A stretch of DNA of 64,000 nt from Mesostigma viride. Its lineage: Eukaryota; Streptophyta; Mesostigmatophyceae; Mesostigmatales; Mesostigmataceae. Shown here one piece after another: positions 11,707 to 21,672 of the stretch (positions are counted from its first letter, which is position 1; each line of letters opens with the position of its first letter). The notes under the pieces were generated by a model that made no database searches, was not told where the DNA came from, and saw only the letters and a program-made list of their open reading frames with translations. Location of the stretch: the NCBI GenBank assembly GCA_009746045.1, contig RPFO01000165.1, positions 4,123,867 through 4,187,866 on the forward strand, written 5' to 3'. A program made the position numbers and the translations under genes.

Positions 11707-12495
11707 ACCCAGCACCGCCGCCAAGCAACTCCGCTTCTACACCGCCGTTGGACCTGATCGACCAGCTCCCCGCCCCGGTGATTAAGCTGACGGAGCTGAC
11801 GGGGTTCCTGCTTGACGTCTGCAACCGGATCCTGCTTGCCGACGCGCCGCCGATTCCTGAGTGGCAGCACAGCTACCGTATTATGCTGTACAAAAACATT
11901 AAGGTTCCCCTGACGACCCCGCCAACTACCGAGGAGTCTGCATCCAGAGCGCCGCACTCAAGTTGTTCATGCGCATGATCCTCAACCGCCTTCGTTCTGA
12001 GCACTCTCGACTGTCACCTAGTAGGGGAAAGTCAAATGGGCTTTCGTCCTGGGCGCAACACCGTCATGGCCATCTTCGTCGCGCGCCGCCTCTTCGAGGA
12101 AATCGCTCTCCTGCAACCTGGTGAGTTTTCCGCCATCCTGATCTTCGTCGACTTCATCAAGGCTTTCGCTTCTGTCCTCTGGGCCGCTCTATGGGCTGTC
12201 CTTGCTCGCGCTCGCGTCCCCAGTCGCCTGATTACCGTCATCCGCACGCTGTATGAGGGGTCGACCACTTCGGTGCGCACTCAACACAGCTTTACCCCGC
12301 CATGTCCACTGCAGACCGGCGTCTGGCAGGCCGGTTGCGTCCTGTCGCCGTACTAGCTGTACATTATTGTAGTGGATTATGTTATGCGCCAGGCACGTGC
12401 CCGCTTTGCTAGTATTGCAGGCCGTGCCCCTGGCCTAGCGATCGATCACGAACGAGCTTGGGGAAGGGGGGCCGACTAACAAGCAGAAGTTACTA
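11707..12495 (+). pseudogene. LINE family-1 copy A, part 1 (reverse transcriptase N-terminal half)
   Basis: Matches copy C at 52959-53815 closely. Encodes, across several frames, a non-LTR reverse transcriptase: DDPANYRGVC-type region, QMGFRPGRNT, then FVDFIKAFASV (motif A). The second Asp of AFD is Ala here but Asp in copy C. GVWQAGCVLSPY follows with an indel. Frame breaks and the altered motif A mean it is inactive. It stops at GTTACTA (12489-12495), where copy C continues GTTACTAGCTGACC; the rest resumes at 17236 after the inserted CACTA-type element. Confidence 0.85.
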
Positions 12496-12509
12496 CACTA
12501 GGAAGTCGG

Positions 12510-12790
12510 GTTCTGAGATTTTTCTCAGGAATCCTGAGATTTCCTGAGATTTTCTCAGGATTTCCTGAGATTTTCTCAGGATTTCCTGAGATATCCTGAT
12601 TTTTTTCTCAAGATGTCCTGAGAAATCCTGAGAAAAACTGAGATTTTCTCAGGAATCCTGATATTATATCAGGACTTCCTCCTGAGAGTCCTGAGAAGTG
12701 CCTGAGATGCGTCTCGCGAAACACTGAGAAACACTGAGAATCCTGAGAAAATCCTGAGATCCTGAGAAAAATGTCGAAACAACACAAAAA
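12510..12790. repeat. Left subterminal repeats of the CACTA-type element
   Basis: At least a dozen CTGAGATTTTCTCAGGA or TCCTGAGAA variants, many palindromic, fill the first 300 bases. They mirror the right end and are likely transposase-binding sites (inference from CACTA biology). Confidence 0.85.
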
Positions 12791-12825
12791 ATCTCAAGAT
12801 CTTGAGATTTTCCCGCTGAATCAGA

Positions 12826-12968
12826 AAAAAATCAGGAAAATCAGGACACTTAGCATGGCACAAAAAATCAGGAAAATCAGGACACTTAGCATGGCACAAA
12901 AAAACAGGAAAATCAGGACACTTAGCATGGCACAAAAAATCAGGAAAATCAGGACACTGAGCATGACA
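12826..12968. repeat. 36-bp tandem repeat, four copies
   Basis: Units of AAAATCAGGAAAATCAGGAC followed by ACTTAGCATGGCACAA. The frame happens to be open, giving a repetitive ORF (12771-13031) that I treat as non-coding. Confidence 0.85.
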
Positions 12969-13392
12969 CTTGAGAACTCTCAAGTGCATGAAGACAGGAC
13001 ACTTATGCATTATATGTGGATGCAGAAATGATGCAGTTGACACACATGTTCATTGGAAATAAATAAATATAATGCATGGTCCGGATTCTCCCGATTTCTG
13101 GCCTGCGCTGGTTGTCTCCTTGATGATGCAGTGCGACAAGCACACAACAAGTTACATAACAGGCATCATTGCCAGAAATATAATCAATGCCACTCCTCAT
13201 CAGTGTATGCAGCACTGTCTGAGTTGTCCGCATAATTTACTACAGCACGCTGCCTCTCACTTCTCCTTTGTGAGGGAATGCATGCCTCACCGTTGCTGCT
13301 GAACGACGAAACACTAGCTATGTCATCAGGGCTCGATGCGCTGACACTAGCCGCTGCCATGGACTTGCCAGCAGTGCGACTCTTGCCACGCG

Positions 13393-13775
13393 AGCGGTTT
13401 GGTAGTGCAGCGGCTGTGTGTGGTTCTACCAAACGACTTTGAGAAATATGTGCCTACTCCATGGCCCCACGTGAGCACGTGCAAAACTCAAGGTATTGAA
13501 GAGGCCGCTATCAGCTCACATCAATCGGAGCACTACAGAACAGCATTGGGGCAACTACAGAACAGCAACCCGCGACCTTCAACCATCTTTACGTCATCGC
13601 AGCTCCGTCCGGAGTCATGGTTCATGGCGGCAAAGACGGGGTTCGGTATAGGCGCAGCATCACTTACATTCTGCAAGCGCTCCCGCTACTTGCCCCGATG
13701 GGGCCATGGAGTAGGCACATATTTCTGAAAGTCGTTTGGTAGAACCACACACAGCCGCTGCACTACCAAACCGCT
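13393..13775. mobile_element. Fold-back / MITE-like element nested in the CACTA-type element
   Basis: Arms of about 76 bp (13393-13468 and 13700-13775) are near-perfect inverted repeats beginning AGCGGTTTGGTAGTGCAGCG and ending at ATGGCCCC. The spacer is about 230 bp and has no coding sequence. No clear target duplication, so the superfamily is open. Confidence 0.7.
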
Positions 13776-13857
13776 TGAAGGCGGGTCAGAGCTAGTGATA
13801 TACTATCTGAGCAAGTGACTTGACTAGTGCGAGACCCAAAGTGGAAATGCCGTGTCT

Positions 13858-13985
13858 ATTCCGGCCTAACATGGCTGATGAAGGCGTTTATGGAATGGTG
13901 CGGCTAGGTGCAGGGTTGTGTTGCCTAACATGGCTGCTGAAGGCGTTCATGGGTGCGGCTAGGTGCAAGGTCTCGTTGCCTAATC
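13858..13985. repeat. Tandem duplication of about 60 bp
   Basis: Two adjacent copies built around CCTAACATGGCTG(A/C)TGAAGGCG, each followed by TGCGGCTAGGTGCA. Confidence 0.75.
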
Positions 13986-15664
13986 GCAACCTTTCTAAAT
14001 TTTTCGCTCGTTGGACCAACGGTCTACCAGGTAACGGTTAAGAGAGGTAGGGCGCGAAGTTGAAAGTTTGGAACGGCACTGTCGTCATGCGGCTATTTCA
14101 CGGCACCATAACGGCCTTTATTTCAGTTATGTTCAGTTCAGTTTATTCCCACGCCGGTTCCCTAGCCTTGCCCGTACCGGCTTCGGAATAAACGGATGCC
14201 GGAACCGTATCCTTGTTCCAATTTTTAACAGGCAGGTACTACTTATATAAAGCCCGAACTAAGAGCTCTTTTGTAGAATGTTCTCACTGCCTAATTGCTT
14301 TTGTGACTTTGCGTTAATAATTGTCGGCTGTCAGTCTGTCAGCCAACAATCAGAAATGTGTGGGCGGTTCCGCTTACGGCAACAATCAGAAATCGTTGTC
14401 GCACTTTATAACCTGCTCCAATGGTTGTCCGGCAAAGGCAGGACCAAGCGTTTTCTAGGGTCTGGCAGGACGGCGGTTTTTTAAATGCCTGTGGCTTTCA
14501 TTGGTGAATACTAGTTACTGTACCTGTAAATTTATCGGCAGTTTGCGGCTCCGACCGTTCTAAAAGGCTTTGAGACAAGTAGTAACCAGTGGAAAGGTAA
14601 GATGTCATGACAATACGGAAGATCGCTTGGCTGGAATCACTCGAGACATTCCGCCTGCCGCTGGCTACGGATGTGACCTAGTCGCAATCTTTTTTTTTGC
14701 GCAAATTCAAAAAAACGCGTCTGACGTAGCCCTAGCCGTTGTTCGCAGTCAAGTCAGTGCTGGGGCTAGCGGGCAGTGAGGGCACATACACGCTAGCTCG
14801 AGCGATGGGGCAACCGATTTCCATACGTAACCAATGAATGCAACCACCGAATAACAAGCGCTGCAGGTGTGGCAGCAGGGGTGGCAGCGAGAACCGCACT
14901 AGAAGCGGTTCTAGTAGCGACGACATGTGAGTGACATAAGTAACGGAGAATAAACAGAGCGAGATTCTGGAGCTATCCAAAACCTACAAGGCCGTCATGG
15001 ACAGGCTGTGATCGAAGAGGAATGGAGCCGGGAAAATGAGCAACTGCGTAGCTGAGCAAGGATACTTATGAGAATTGCTTGGCAGGTTGCATTGGAAGGC
15101 CCATAGACCGCAAAAGCGGCATTCTGAGCAAAAGCTGGTTTCTTAGTATAGCATGAACTCTGAATACTTGATTTCTTGTCCTCTTACATGCGTGGTCAAG
15201 TTCATGAAGATGACCATCATGAAGTACCGTCCTTGGGCATTTTTGTGCGTACATGCCCGTTTGTTGTCAAAGCACGTCCATGCAGACCTGAATCCCATGC
15301 AAGCCCCAAGCGTCAATTGCGACTATCTTTGCAAAGGAAAAGCATCTAGACGTGTTCTGATGAAGCCAGTAAGGTCAAATGTTTCATGGTGCTTCCTCAT
15401 AAGCCACATAGTAGATTAGATACTAACTTGGTTGGTCCATGCGTGAGTATGTGCATGTTGTCATCAGTTTGCTACCTACTTTTTAATTACCTTGCCTACT
15501 TACTAGCTTTGTTATTGAAGGTATTTTCCTAATTTTGCACTGGAATTCATTCCTTACATCACTACTATTCTTTCTCCCCTTTGCAATCGCAACAGGAGGG
15601 ACGGAATGTTATCTTCTCCGCGGTCATGAGGTTGTCCCTTCTGCGTGGTAAGTGTCATAAAGTT

Positions 15665-16255
15665 GATTAGTCCCTTGGTCCCTCACTTGCTCCTTGCTTC
15701 CTTGCATGCTTGCTTGCTGAGTTCGATAAACCCCTTGCTTCCTTGCATGCTTGTTTCCGTCTTTGCGTGCTTGCTTGCTTCTTTGCGTGGTTGCTTTCTT
15801 CCTTGATTAGGCCCTTGCTTGGTTGTTTAGCCGCTTGCTGAATTTGATTAGTTCCTTGCTTTATTCCCTTGCTTCCTTGCATGCGTGCTTCCTGAATGTA
15901 ATTAGTCCCTTGCTTCCTTTCTTAGTCCCATGCTTCCTTTGTAAGCCACTCTTCCTCGCATGCTTGCTGAATTTAATTAATGCCTTGCTTCCTTTGATAT
16001 GACCTTGCCTACTTGGTTAGGCCGTTCCTTCCCTGCATGCTTGACCACTTGCTGAATGGAATCAGTCCCCTGATTCCTTTGTTAGGCCCTTGCTTCCTTT
16101 GTTAGCCCCTCTTCCTTGCATGCTTGCAATTGCTTGCTTGCTGAATCTAATCAGTCCCTTGCTTCCTTTGTTAGGCCCTTGCTTCCTTATTTAGCCACTC
16201 TCGTCCTTGCGCGCATGTACGCTTGCTTGCTGAATTCAATTAGTCCCTTGCCCTG
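15665..16255. repeat. Degenerate minisatellite in the CACTA-type element
   Basis: Variable units combining TTAGTCCCTTGCTTCCTTG, CATGCTTGCTTGCTGAAT and TTGTTAGGCCCTTGC. Copies vary in length, so the array is old or repeatedly rearranged. No coding. Confidence 0.8.
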
Positions 16256-16829
16256 AAGAAATTTAGTCTAGTTACCCTGGAGCTTCACAGTTAATAAACG
16301 TGTTTTCCCTTTTTCAATGCATCGGTCATATGCAATGTCGTGGTTTCTTGGTCTTGCACATCTCAATAATGGCGGTGCTAGGCTTTCACTTGGGTCACCC
16401 TTTCAATGTTTTGTACCAGTCAGAAGTATCTTTTTTTATGCCGAGCATGATGTTGTTTGCTATGCCTTTGGTCTGGTTAGGTGTACATGTGCACATGCTG
16501 CAGCCCAGCGTTTCTAATCATGGTCCTGTTTAATGCCTTTTTTCCCCCTTCCTGGTTTATGCGTGCAGGTAAATGTGCAACGAAGCACAGTTTGGCAGAG
16601 TATATGAAGAACCAAATGATCTACAAGATCTGCCAAACGATGAAGAAACAATCCTCTTTTTGTTGTGATTTATTTTTTGCCTATGAATAAAAGATTTTTT
16701 AAATAATATTTATCAATGTAATAAATGCACTGATTGTGAGTCATGCCCCTGTTGTAATCATCTTGCATTGTCGTATTTCTGACGGTCCCTGATAACACCA
16801 TTTTTTTGTCCCAGAATGGCTGGAGAATT

Positions 16830-17220
16830 CGCCTGTGCATGTTCTTGATTTTCTTGAGATTCTACTCGTTTTTTTGTCCTGAGATTGTCCTGAGATTTTC
16901 TTGAGATTCTACTCGTTTTTTTGTCCTGAGATTTTGTCCTGAGATTTTGTCCTGAGATTGTCCTGAGATTTTGTCCTGAGATTGTCCTGAGATTTTGTCC
17001 TGAGTTTTTCACCAGAATCTCAGGACCCGAGGTGTGCACTTACCAGATTTTGTGAAGACGAAATATCAGGATGAATCTCAGGACAATCTCAGGAAAACTC
17101 AGGATGAATCTCAGGACAATCTCAAGATATTCTCAGGACATCTCAGGATTTCTCAGGATTTCTCAAGATTTGTCAAAAAAAAACTCAGGAGAATCTCAAG
17201 AGATCTCAGGACGAATTTTT
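16830..17220. repeat. Right subterminal repeats of the CACTA-type element
   Basis: Runs of TTTTGTCCTGAGATT (16860-17010), then CAGGACAATCTCAGGA-type units (17060-17215). The orientation flips within the array near 17020-17070. Mirrors the left end. Confidence 0.85.
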
Positions 17221-17235
17221 TCCGACTTCCTAGTG

Positions 17236-17431
17236 TAGCTGACCTAATTTATGCCGACGACATCACGCTCATCGAGAGGCCGGAGTCTGCCCAACTTTGG
17301 AGCCCTGGACTGCCTCAGGCCAGTGGCGCTCGAGGCTCGGACGGTTGGTCTAGAAATCAGCCCCTAAACGGAGGCCCTGGCCCTCGGCATGGCAGGGCCC
17401 CCACCCACACTCCCCCTCTTAGACGACACCG
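17236..17431 (+). pseudogene. LINE family-1 copy A, part 2 (YADD motif segment)
   Basis: Resumes exactly where part 1 stopped: GCTGACCTAATTTATGCCGA, encoding ADLIYADDITLIE with the catalytic YADD at 17250-17261. It matches 53814-53991 of copy C and stops at GACGACACCG, where copy C continues CGGTCAACTACC. The break is the left edge of the 10.9-kb element. Confidence 0.85.
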
Positions 17432-17434
17432 AAT

Positions 17435-17461
17435 GTGGTTTTACCGGATTAGGATACATTT
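17435..17461 (+). repeat. Left terminal inverted repeat of the 10.9-kb element
   Basis: Begins GTGGTTTTACCGGATTAGGA and ends ACATTT. Identical over 27 bases to the reverse complement of 28268-28294. An inverted CAAATGTATCCTA follows at about 17470-17482. Confidence 0.9.
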
Positions 17462-17658
17462 GCACGGCTTCAAATGTATCCTAAATGCACCATTGGCAAA
17501 CATGGTTTCTGGACATGGTCGATATCATTCATATGTTTGGCAAGCATGATATGATCATGCTTGCCAAAGATGTCGTCTCTTTTCATATTTCACACATATA
17601 TTATCGGCCTCGGCGTGCCATGCTTCCACGTTTGTTGTCTCTTTTCATATATATTGTC

Positions 17659-18094
17659 CACGGCAGGTTACACGGCGGACCGGGCGGAGCGGGCCAAGCT
17701 CCTGGCCTACGGCGACGTCGGGCACCATCGTGTGGTGCCCTTTGTCCTGGAGGAGTTTGGGGCCATGGGGCCCCTGACCTCCGCCTTCTTCAAGGAGTGT
17801 TGCCGGCTCCGGGAGGACCGGCTGGACCTGGAGGGCCAGCGGGCCCCATGGTCGGCGCGGACCTGGACGTCATATTGGCGTCAGCGCTTGTCGGTGGCGC
17901 TGACTCGGGCCATGGCGGACATCATGCTCCGCCGTACGCGGGCTGATTTTGCGGTGCAGCAGGGCTATTAGGTTCCTCCCGTTAGGCGTTTCCATTGGTC
18001 TTATCGTAGTATAGAGCTTTGACATGGCTCTGTATATAGGTTTATAGCTGGGCGTTTGCTTTGGTTTGAGTGATTTCACTCTGCTGTAAGTAAT
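17659..18094 (+). mobile_element. LINE family-2 3' fragment, 5'-truncated
   Basis: Near-identical to 6976-7405, covering the last roughly 100 codons of the polyprotein (TAGYTADRAERAKLLAYG to DFAVQQGY, stop 17969-17971) and the 3' tail. It begins abruptly at CGGCAGGTTACACGG, as expected for a truncated reverse-transcribed insertion inside the 10.9-kb element. Confidence 0.85.
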
Positions 18095-18535
18095 TATATT
18101 TTTAAAATATATTAAAACCAGAATTGATCAACAACCCAGTATCCAAATACAGTATCCATATATATGCAGGTCGTACTACAGGTACAGCCACGGCTGCCAC
18201 GCGGCTTCTGCAGCGAGCTCTTTCTCCTAGACAATTGCTCTACTGGTCCCTACAGGTCGGTCGACTTGGACCATGATGTGTCAAGAACAGTTAATTGACG
18301 GACTTAAACAAGATGTTTGTCTACATGCAGCTGTCTGCACCTAACTAACGCGAAACCGCGTGCTACCAAATATAGGGGGAAATGCATGAGTAACACATGT
18401 CAACGCACAACCGGTGGAAATCACGCGATACCAACCGCGGCAACAGTGGTGTGAACATAGCGGGCACTGACATGCAACAAAGCACCAGCAACGGCATCAG
18501 TAGCAAATTGTAGTAGCGGAACAATAGCCACTACA
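18095..18535. other. Non-coding spacer in the 10.9-kb element
   Basis: No gene recognised. AT-rich after the LINE tail, then mixed sequence up to the CAG-rich tract. Confidence 0.4.
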
Positions 18536-18539
18536 TCAA

Positions 18540-18862
18540 TGCAACAACACATCAGCCCAGCAACACAGCAGCAGCATGACCGTAGCACAGCAGCAGCACA
18601 ACTGTAGCTCAGCAGCACGGCCGCAATGCAGCAGTGCATCAACACAGCAGCACGGCAGCAGCACGACAGCAATACATCAGCGGCACGGCAGCAATGCAGC
18701 AACACATCAGCACAACAGCACAACAGCAGCACGGCAGCAATGCAGCAACAGTAGCATGGCAGCACAGCAGCAGCAGCAGCAGCAGCAGCACATGAGCAGC
18801 TCAATGACAACAACGCTGCTCGCGCTTCAGCAGTCGTCGTCGTCGTCGTCATCGTCATCGGC
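18540..18862. repeat. CAGCA-rich and TCG-rich low-complexity tract
   Basis: Degenerate CAG/CAGCA units (18540-18795), then TCG repeats (18833-18860). The TCG part encodes the poly-Asp C-terminus of the minus-strand gene. The CAG part is downstream of its stop. Confidence 0.85.
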
Positions 18863-20394
18863 AAGGATGAGCGCTCGCTTCCGACGCCGGGAGGCGCCTG
18901 CGTTGTTGTTCTCCGCCACATCGTCGCTGGGTGGAACCATCTCGCGCAATCGAGCCTCGGCCAGGGTGATATCCGGCGCTTGCAACGCAGGGACGACCAC
19001 ACCGGGGCACCCGCAGATCTGTGCCTCCAGCTCGTGGAGAGGCACGCAAGAAACCGCGTCCTCCTCCCAACGGGCACCCCAGTACATGGCTACCATGTCG
19101 TTTTGCGTGTCGACAACAGCGACACGACCATGGTAGTAACCTGCCGTCCCGGCTTTCGGTGCGACCGTCCGCGGATGTCACACGCTCCGACGCCCAATGA
19201 CACACGACTTGCCCTACGAGGTTGCGGCTGCCACTCTTGACCTGCAGCGTTATGCCTTCCCAGCATGCATGCCTTCGCCATGCCGACGATGCCCTTGGAG
19301 CATTCAGCATCTTGCCACTTCACGACCGAGTGTTCCGCGTCATAGGGCACCTCCTTCAGCGCCTTTAGGCACTCCTTGGTGAGCTTTTTGTTCGCACCCA
19401 AGGAGACTGCATGGGGCGGCTGACCTCGCTTGCCCACCACTTGTGTCAAGACGAGGTCTGACGCGGTGATGATCACCGTGTGCGCCGCAGTGGTTGGCGG
19501 ATGGGGCCATTGCGCAATGTCTGGGTTCCACGGGTGCCACGTGTCACGCAAATGCTTAGCGCGGTATACAAAGAGCTCAATAGAAGGTTGGCCGCCATCC
19601 TCCTTCGCAACCACCTCCTTGATGATGCCAAAGAGGACTGGAGTCCGCGTGAGCTTCGAGTTGCAGAGAATACCAGCTGAAGGGTGCCAGTATAGAACAG
19701 CGGAGCCTTTCTCAACGCCTTGCATGCGCTTCAAGTAAGCGACCTTGGCTGCCATGGCCCTGTCTTCTGCCGCCCATTCCTGCTGTGTGTGGCCATCATG
19801 ACGAACTCGGTCTACCAGCGGGGTGACGCGCACCGCCTCTGCGTCGACCAACGCCATGAAGTGCTCTTCTTGCGTCGGTGGTGGTTCAGGCGCTGCATCG
19901 TGCTCACGCAGGGCGGAGATGTCCGCGCGAGATGGCCACGGCAAAGGGCGCCACTCCTCAGGCACCTCCTCAGGGGCATGTGGGACTTTTGCAAAAAAGG
20001 CTTCGTTTGGCTTGATGGTGTCGGGCGGAAAGTACCACTGCCAGATGCCATGGGGCAACTTCTCGACCCTTGTTTTGATCGACTCCAGCTCCTTCCCCAG
20101 AAACTCCATGTTCAATGGTACGAAGGCTGGGGTGTCCTGCAACATCGGAATGCGGTCTGGATCCACAAGTCGGACGCCAAACAGCGGCCGCCCCTCCGCA
20201 TCAAACTTGTAAGGCTGTGTCATCGCCTTCCCGCACCGTGGCCCGCCTTCCTGTCGAGTCCCCGCGGGCTGCCACGGCGTCTTTTGGGACTCCGTGGTCC
20301 AGTAGGACAACCAGGTCTCTGCGTTGCCCTGTACCTGGAAGAAGACGGCGTGGTGCACCTTCATTGAGCGACCGCGTTTTTCAGGCACCGGCTG

Positions 20395-20822
20395 TGCCGC
20401 TCCGCCGCCCGCCGGCTGCGCCGCCGGCCCGCCGCGCGCCGGCTGCCCCGCCCCGTAGCCCGTCGACAGCCCCGCCCCACCGCGTGTCGGCTGTGACACC
20501 CCGCCGCGCACCGGCTGGCCCGCCCCGCCGCCCGTCGACTGCCCCGCCCCGCCGCCCGTCGACAGCCCCGCCCCGCCGCATGCCAGCTGTGCCGGCCCGC
20601 TGCCCACGCGCGCCGGCAGCGCCGCTGGCCCCCCGCGCGCCGACGGCCCTGCCCCGCCGCCCGTCGACAGCCCCGCCCCGCCGCCCGTCGACAGCCCCGC
20701 CCCGCCGGCCGCCGCCCACGCGCGCCGGCAGCGCCGCTGGCCCCCGCGCGCCGACGGCCCTGCCCCGCCGCCCGTCGACTGCCCCGCCCCGCCGCCCGTC
20801 GACAGCCCCGCCCCGCCGCATG
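20395..20822 (-). repeat. GC-rich coding repeat, Gly/Ala-rich linker (part 1)
   Basis: Imperfect 15-30-bp units such as CCCGTCGACTGCCCCGCCCC. On the minus strand they encode GGGAGQSTGGGAGQP-like sequence in the DUF7869-like gene. It is the same array as 21302-21672, split by the MITE. Confidence 0.85.
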
Positions 20823-21301
20823 CACTACAATACGGTTCGTAGGAGACGCGAAATGAGTGAGAATGTTACCCGAGCGGTAACGAGGATTCGCACCGTTGAT
20901 TTTAACACATGTTTCTTTTTTTGCGCCATTTGGCGAGCATCGACTGGAGCCTGAACCTAGCGGGGGGAATCGTGCGGGGGAATCTTGCGGGGGAATCTTG
21001 CGGGCAAAAATTCCGAACGTGAATTTAGCGAAGTCCTACTACATTTTGCTTGGTACACGGTACTACAGTTTCGTCACTGAAAAATTTCTGTAGTTGCGTT
21101 GGTGTTTCGTACGTTCCGCTGAAATTTTCGTGTTCAGTGCCCAGATCACAATTTGATCCGGGCGCAAAATGATTGGCTGTACGGTACGAACCAAAAACGA
21201 AAATTTAGTATCTAAGTTCCGCAGCGCTTGCTGAATTTGCCCCGGAAGCCCGGGGGCACTTTCCCCGCTGAAAAAGGTGTCCGCGGAAGCGTATTGTAGT
21301 G
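20823..21301. mobile_element. 479-bp CACTA-type MITE
   Basis: The ends are CACTACAATACG (20823-20834) and its reverse complement (21290-21301). TG flanks both sides (20821-20822, 21302-21303). Removing it joins CCGCCGCATG to CCGGCTGCGCC, restoring the surrounding GC repeat (compare CCGCATGCCAGCTGCGCCGG near 21425). Internal sequence is AT-richer, with GGGGGAATCTTGCG repeats near 20960-21000 and no coding capacity. It shares the CACTA start and 2-bp duplication with the 4.74-kb element but not its TIR beyond that. Confidence 0.82.
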
Positions 21302-21672
21302 TGCCGGCTGCGCCGCCGCTGCCACCTCGCTGCACGCTGGCTGCGCCACCTCGCCGCCCGCCGACGGCGCCGCCCCGCCGCGCACCGGCTGCCCCGCCCC
21401 GCCGCCCGTCGACTGCCCCGCCCCGCCGCATGCCAGCTGCGCCGGCCCGCCGCCCGCGCGCGCCGGCTGCGCCACTGGCCCGCCGCCCGTCGACAGCAAC
21501 GCCCCACCGCCCACCGACTGCCCCGCCCCGCCGCGCACCGGCAGCGCCGCCCCGCTGCCCGCCATCTGCCCCGCCCCGCCGCGTGCCGGCTGCGCCGCCG
21601 CTGCCGCCCCGCCGCGCACCGATGGCGCCGCCCCTCCGTGCGCCGGCTGCGCCTCGCTGCACGCAGGCTGCA
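21302..21672 (-). repeat. GC-rich coding repeat, Gly/Ala-rich linker (part 2)
   Basis: Continuation of the 20395-20822 array beyond the MITE. All frames are open on both strands, so ORFs here carry no weight by themselves. Confidence 0.85.

Larger units (their letters stand above)
12496..17235. mobile_element. CACTA-type DNA transposon, 4.74 kb, non-autonomous
   Basis: The ends are CACTAGGAAGTCGG at 12496-12509 and its exact reverse complement at 17222-17235. Direct TA flanks both sides (12494-12495, 17236-17237). Removing the element restores the LINE sequence seen intact at 53.8 kb, which proves insertion at this point. Both ends carry dense arrays of CTGAGATTTTCTCAGGA-like subterminal repeats in opposite orientation, as in CACTA/EnSpm elements. 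Family knowledge: CACTA elements begin CACTA/CACTR and make 2-3-bp duplications. No long transposase frame lies inside; the interior is repeats and a nested fold-back element. It would therefore depend on a transposase supplied elsewhere. Confidence 0.88.

Noticed and set aside
18421-19077. Cys/Ala-rich minus-strand ORF
   Set aside because: Other-frame reading of the CAG tract and the end of the DUF7869-like gene.
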